Part shown: positions 15,773-18,681 of the stretch, piece after piece
Layout: each line of letters starts with the position of its first letter
How positions within the stretch are numbered: the first letter of the stretch is position 1
Assembly: GCA_947475795.1 (NCBI GenBank)
Contig: CANJOX010000015.1
Location: 1-18,681 of the forward strand
Reading direction: 5' to 3'
DNA: 18,681 bases
From: Gemmatimonadota bacterium
GTDB lineage: Bacteria; Gemmatimonadota; Gemmatimonadetes; Gemmatimonadales; Gemmatimonadaceae
Notes under the pieces: generated by a model
The model's database searches: none
What the model was told of the DNA's origin: nothing
The model's input: the letters and a program-made list of their open reading frames with translations, nothing else
Position numbers and translations under genes: made by a program

Positions 15773-16663
15773 TCAGCGCAGCGTCTTGAGTTGTTCGGCC
15801 GCGAGCTCGGCCTCGTCGCTGCGCGGATAGCGCGCGATCACCTGCTCGAGCAGCTGGCGCGCCTGCGCCGTGTTGCCTTGCTGGACCACCAGTTGGGCAC
15901 GCTTATACAGCGCCGTCGGCGCCTTCGCCGACGTGGGGTGCGTGCTGACCACGGCGGCGTACGCCGCGTCGGCCGCCGCCAGATTCTTTTCGCGGGCGAA
16001 CGACTCGGCGATCCAGAACTGCGCATCGGGGGCGTAATCGGACGCCGGATAGTTGGTCAGCAGCTCCTGAAAATAGATGCGTGCCGTGGCACTGCTGCCG
16101 CGGGTGAGCTGGTCGCGGCCGTCCGTGTACAACTGATTCGGTCCGGGCAGGCGCGACGGGCCCGCGCTATCTGCGGCCGCCGGGACCGCTTTCCCCGCGG
16201 CCGGCGGGACCGCCTTCCCCGCGGCCGGCACCGGCGCGACCGGTGCGCCAACGGGCAGCGGCGCGGCGGGGGCGGGGGCGGCCGACCGCGATTCAATCTC
16301 CGAACGTAACCGGGCGATCGTGGCCTGACTCTGCCCCAGCAGCGTCTGCACCTGCAGCATCTGCTCACGGACAGCGCGCATCTCCCCCCGCACATCCCCC
16401 TGAATACTCACGGTGCGCGCGCTGACTCGCGACAGGGAATCGGTCGCGACCTGCAGCAGACGCATCGTCTGGGTCAGCGCCTCGCGCTGGTCCAGCTGGT
16501 TTTTCAGTAGCTCCACCCGCAACGATGCCAGATCGTTCTGCACGATGCGGACATCACCACGCGTCGCAAAGCACCCCCCCGTGGCGAGCAGCGCCACGAG
16601 GGGAAGGAGCCGCCACACACGAGAGCGCAGCGAATGCCGAAATCCGAGTGCGGCGGCCGTCAT
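15773..16663 (-). CDS. cpoB: Cell division coordinator CpoB (YbgF)-like TPR lipoprotein
   Basis: About 296 residues. The N-terminus has a hydrophobic signal (WRLLPLVALLATGGC) with a cysteine at 31, so a lipoprotein is likely, though threonine in the -3 place is not ideal. Residues about 37-125 are rich in Leu, Gln and Arg heptads and should form a coiled coil, as in YbgF/CpoB. An Ala/Pro linker follows (about 128-172) that holds a short tandem repeat. The C-terminal 120 residues contain TPR-like pairs (YFQELLTNYPASDYAPDAQF, LLEQVIARYPRSDEAELA). In E. coli CpoB links Tol function to peptidoglycan synthesis at division. The gene directly follows pal, the canonical tol-pal place. The start is either ATG at 16663 (TGATG with the pal stop) or GTG at 16666 (GTGA overlap), one residue apart. 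Confidence 0.88.
   Translation of the reverse strand: MTAAALGFRHSLRSRVWRLLPLVALLATGGCFATRGDVRIVQNDLASLRVELLKNQLDQREALTQTMRLLQVATDSLSRVSARTVSIQGDVRGEMRAVREQMLQVQTLLGQSQATIARLRSEIESRSAAPAPAAPLPVGAPVAPVPAAGKAVPPAAGKAVPAAADSAGPSRLPGPNQLYTDGRDQLTRGSSATARIYFQELLTNYPASDYAPDAQFWIAESFAREKNLAAADAAYAAVVSTHPTSAKAPTALYKRAQLVVQQGNTAQARQLLEQVIARYPRSDEAELAAEQLKTLR
16173..16228. repeat. 24-bp tandem repeat inside cpoB
   Basis: Two adjacent 24-base units, 16173-16196 and 16197-16220, differ at two places; a third partial copy (gcggccgg) continues to 16228. On the coding strand they encode repeated GKAVP(P/A)AA blocks in the Ala/Pro linker. The unit is eight codons long, so copy-number change would alter linker length but keep the frame. 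Confidence 0.85.
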
Positions 16664-17220
16664 CACGGGGCGCGAAGCTGATCGCCGCCCGCGACGATCT
16701 CGAACTCATCCCGGCGATTGCGCGACCACGCTTCTTCGGTCGTCCCCTGCACGGCCGGCCGCTCGCGGCCGAACGACGACGTCTCGATCCGCGACGCATC
16801 AATGCCACGATCGGTCAGGTACCGCTTGGCGGCCTCGGCCCGACGGCGGCCCAGGGCGATGTTGTACTCGTCGCTCCCGCGCTCATCACAGTGCCCGGCA
16901 ACGCGCACCTTCAGTCCGGGATTCGCATTGAGCACGGTGATCTTCGCATCCAGATTCGCCTTCGCGTCATCGCGCAGGTCGTCCGCGTCGTACTCGAAAT
17001 AAATCGTCTCCAGCAGCCGCGCACGCGTGGCGGCCAGCTTCGCCCGGTAGTCTTCCATCGTGTCGCGGGCAGCCGGCGGGGCACTGACCGGACGGGTCGG
17101 AGCCGGGGTGGCAGCAGCAGGGGCGGCCGGCTGCGGCGCCGGCTGCGGCTTCTTCCGGCACGCGCCAAGCACCAGTGAGGTGGAGGCGAGCACCAGGGCC
17201 AGACGAGAGACACGCGTCAT
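16663..17220 (-). CDS. pal: Peptidoglycan-associated lipoprotein Pal
   Basis: A 185-residue outer-membrane lipoprotein. The signal ends in the lipobox LGAC with C21; arginine follows at +2, so no inner-membrane retention signal. An Ala/Pro linker covers about 25-50. The OmpA-C-like peptidoglycan-binding domain spans about 70-178: IYFEYDADDL (73-82), VAGHCDERGSDEYNIALGRR (107-126), AAKRYL, and RNRRDEFEI (168-176). The Asp and Arg of this motif contact meso-diaminopimelate in relatives. Pal tethers the outer membrane to peptidoglycan and binds TolB. A GGAG site lies 9 bases before the ATG. It lies 38 bases after tolB and touches cpoB. Confidence 0.96.
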   Translation of the reverse strand: MTRVSRLALVLASTSLVLGACRKKPQPAPQPAAPAAATPAPTRPVSAPPAARDTMEDYRAKLAATRARLLETIYFEYDADDLRDDAKANLDAKITVLNANPGLKVRVAGHCDERGSDEYNIALGRRRAEAAKRYLTDRGIDASRIETSSFGRERPAVQGTTEEAWSRNRRDEFEIVAGGDQLRAP

Positions 17221-17258
17221 GACGAAAAACTCCGAGCGGTAGAGTGGGAGGGGAGAGG

Positions 17259-18542
17259 TTACGGCGACGACAGACGAGGGGACCAGGCAGACAGTCGCGC
17301 CTCAGACCCGAAGGTCAGCTGGCGCGATCGACCGCTTTCGACATCGACGATCCACAGCTGGCGTGTCCCGCCGCGCGTCGAGGAGAAGACGATGTGCCGT
17401 GAATCGGGCGCCCAGGACGGGTCGTCGTTTCGGCCATCGTTTGTCACCTGACGCACCGCCTGGTCACGCAGATTGATAGTCATGATCTGAAAGGTGCCGC
17501 CATTGCGCGACTGAAACGCGACGAGCCGGCCATCGGGAGACCAATCCGGCCCCGCACGATAGTCGCGATCGCCGAACGAGGCCGCGGTGAGCAGCTCGAG
17601 GTTCGTACCATCCAGATCGCTAATATACACTTCCGGATGCCCGGAGCGGTCGGACATGAACGCCAGACGCTGCCCGTCGGGACTGAAGGTCGGCTGCGCA
17701 CTCGCTCGCCCACGGCCCACGGTGATCCGACGCGCCACCCCACCGTCGATCGGCAGCGCGTACAGGTCGGTGCCGCTCTCCGATCCTCGGGCAAAGACCA
17801 CGGTCCGCCCATCCGGGGCCACCGCTGGCGAACTGTGCTCGATTCCGGATGCCGACACCACGGTCCGCAGTGCCCCCGTGCCAAGATCGGTCGTCATGAT
17901 GGGATTCCGCACGCCATCGAGCACGCTGTAGACCAACCCCCGCCCTCCAGGCAGCCACTGTGGTGACATGCCACTCGGGGTCACCGGCGTCACGTTCGCC
18001 CGGTCGCTGTCCACGGTCCACACGCGCCCGCCGCGCGTAAACGCGATGCGCGTCTGCGCGATCCCCCGCTGTCCGGTGATCCACTCCTCGACCGCGTCCG
18101 ACACGCCGTGCACCGCCTGCCGCCACGATGGCGTGAGCGGTGTCGATGGCAGCGGAAAATCCTTGCTGTTCAGCACCGTCCGCTTCTGGACATCGTGCAG
18201 CGCCACCCGAAGCCAGCCGGACGGCAGCAGAACGGCCTGAACGATGCCGTCCACCCCGATCTTGCCGAACAGGGCGTAGTTGGGAGGACCGTTGACGGCA
18301 GGGGCACTCGACGTGGACACCACCGTGAATCGGTCGCTGTAGTCGAAATCGCGGGACAGCATGGTGGCGACGGAGTCACCGCCGGCCCCAGCGACCGGCA
18401 GCACGATCAGGGAGGTCTTCTGACCGGCGACATAGCGGGTGCTGAGGCTGACGCCGGGCGCAGGGACCTGCGCACGCGCGCTCGTCGGTGCCAGCACACC
18501 GCCCGCCGACAGACCCGCGAGCAAGATGGCGGTCCGCGACAC
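17259..18542 (-). CDS. tolB: Tol-Pal system periplasmic protein TolB
   Basis: A beta-propeller protein of the Tol-Pal system. From the GTG at 18542-18540 it has 427 residues, near the 430 of E. coli TolB, and a clean signal peptide (MSRTAILLAGLSAGGVLAPT, then SARA before Q25). The N-terminal domain (about 30-163) holds DFDYSDRFTVV and FGKIGVDGIVQAVL. The propeller carries repeated PD40-type blades such as SPDGQRLAFMSDRSGHPEVY, SPDGRLVAFQSRNGG and APDSRHIVFSSTRGG. TolB binds Pal and is released by TolA under proton-motive force. The frame stays open to a TTG at 18620 and an ATG at 18614, but those starts overlap the upstream tolA-like gene and give a long charged lead before the signal. No candidate has a clear ribosome site, so the start is unsure. 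Confidence 0.92.
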   Translation of the reverse strand: MSRTAILLAGLSAGGVLAPTSARAQVPAPGVSLSTRYVAGQKTSLIVLPVAGAGGDSVATMLSRDFDYSDRFTVVSTSSAPAVNGPPNYALFGKIGVDGIVQAVLLPSGWLRVALHDVQKRTVLNSKDFPLPSTPLTPSWRQAVHGVSDAVEEWITGQRGIAQTRIAFTRGGRVWTVDSDRANVTPVTPSGMSPQWLPGGRGLVYSVLDGVRNPIMTTDLGTGALRTVVSASGIEHSSPAVAPDGRTVVFARGSESGTDLYALPIDGGVARRITVGRGRASAQPTFSPDGQRLAFMSDRSGHPEVYISDLDGTNLELLTAASFGDRDYRAGPDWSPDGRLVAFQSRNGGTFQIMTINLRDQAVRQVTNDGRNDDPSWAPDSRHIVFSSTRGGTRQLWIVDVESGRSRQLTFGSEARLSAWSPRLSSP

Positions 18543-18594
18543 GGTCCAGCCGGAACGCGCGCGCGCGGCGGAGAATACAGTCAGGGGCAAACGG

Positions 18595-18681
18595 TCAGCT
18601 CGGTCGCAGGGCATAGTCAAAAGTGAAATACACGATGAGCACGTCGTCCGTCCATCCCGACGGCAGCGATCCGAAACCTCG
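18595..18681 (-). CDS. TolA/TonB-like energy transducer, C-terminal fragment
   Basis: The last 28 residues of a minus-strand gene enter from the right edge and end in TGA at 18597-18595: GFGSLPSGWTDDVLIVYFTF followed by DYALRPS. The pattern of a short Pro/Gly turn and then a hydrophobic strand of alternating type fits the end of a TonB/TolA C-terminal domain. Position just before tolB also fits tolA in the canonical tolQ-tolR-tolA-tolB-pal order. It is too short to separate TolA from TonB by sequence alone. Confidence 0.6.
   Translation of the reverse strand, partial: RGFGSLPSGWTDDVLIVYFTFDYALRPS

Noticed and set aside
1..18681. CRISPR array, tRNA, rRNA, insertion sequence or phage attachment site
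   Set aside because: No regularly spaced repeats, no tRNA-like cloverleaf, no transposase or integrase motif and no terminal inverted repeats were seen on reading both strands.

Overview
The window reads as chromosomal DNA of a GC-rich diderm (Gram-negative-type) bacterium. A Tol-Pal operon, an LptD-type outer-membrane protein and a Tat translocase mark an outer membrane. The protein styles and the opening of the left-edge TPR gene suggest Gemmatimonadota. That taxonomic call is inference from family resemblance, not a search result. Coding density is very high. I see no rRNA, tRNA, CRISPR array, insertion sequence or phage gene.

Layout. Positions 1-112 hold the start of a minus-strand TPR-like gene cut by the window edge. 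A 264-base spacer separates it from the only plus-strand gene, a PpiD-type periplasmic chaperone (377-2209), which ends at a strong hairpin terminator (2228-2270). From about 2313 to the right end everything is on the minus strand, so the reading order runs right to left: tolA/tonB-like C-terminus (18681-18595), tolB, pal, cpoB, tatC, lptD, hutH, hutU, a radical SAM gene, hutI, a large TPR protein, a polyprenyl diphosphate synthase, a DUF4321-like membrane protein, and tatA, which converges on the terminator. Many junctions overlap by 1-4 bases (tatC/lptD, hutH/hutU, hutU/rSAM, TPR/polyprenyl synthase, polyprenyl synthase/DUF4321). I found no convincing terminator inside this 13-gene run.

How the genes work together. 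Three themes share one strand. (1) Cell-envelope upkeep: Tol-Pal-CpoB for outer-membrane constriction, LptD for lipopolysaccharide insertion, PpiD for folding of exported proteins, and TatC plus TatA for export of folded proteins, with the two tat genes about 12 kb apart. (2) Histidine degradation: hutH, hutU and hutI convert histidine to formiminoglutamate; no formiminoglutamate-processing gene and no HutC-type regulator is in the window. (3) Isoprenoid supply: a long-chain polyprenyl diphosphate synthase, probably for the quinone side chain or a lipid carrier.

The most unusual point is a complete radical SAM enzyme gene with five C-terminal cysteines, locked between hutU and hutI (TGATG junction on one side, no more than a short gap or a 4-base overlap on the other). 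Radical SAM chemistry has no known role in this pathway. Next in interest are the hut genes starting 31 bases after lptD with no obvious promoter, the DUF4321 gene locked between the prenyl synthase and tatA, and the TPR protein with a linker of about 360 residues.
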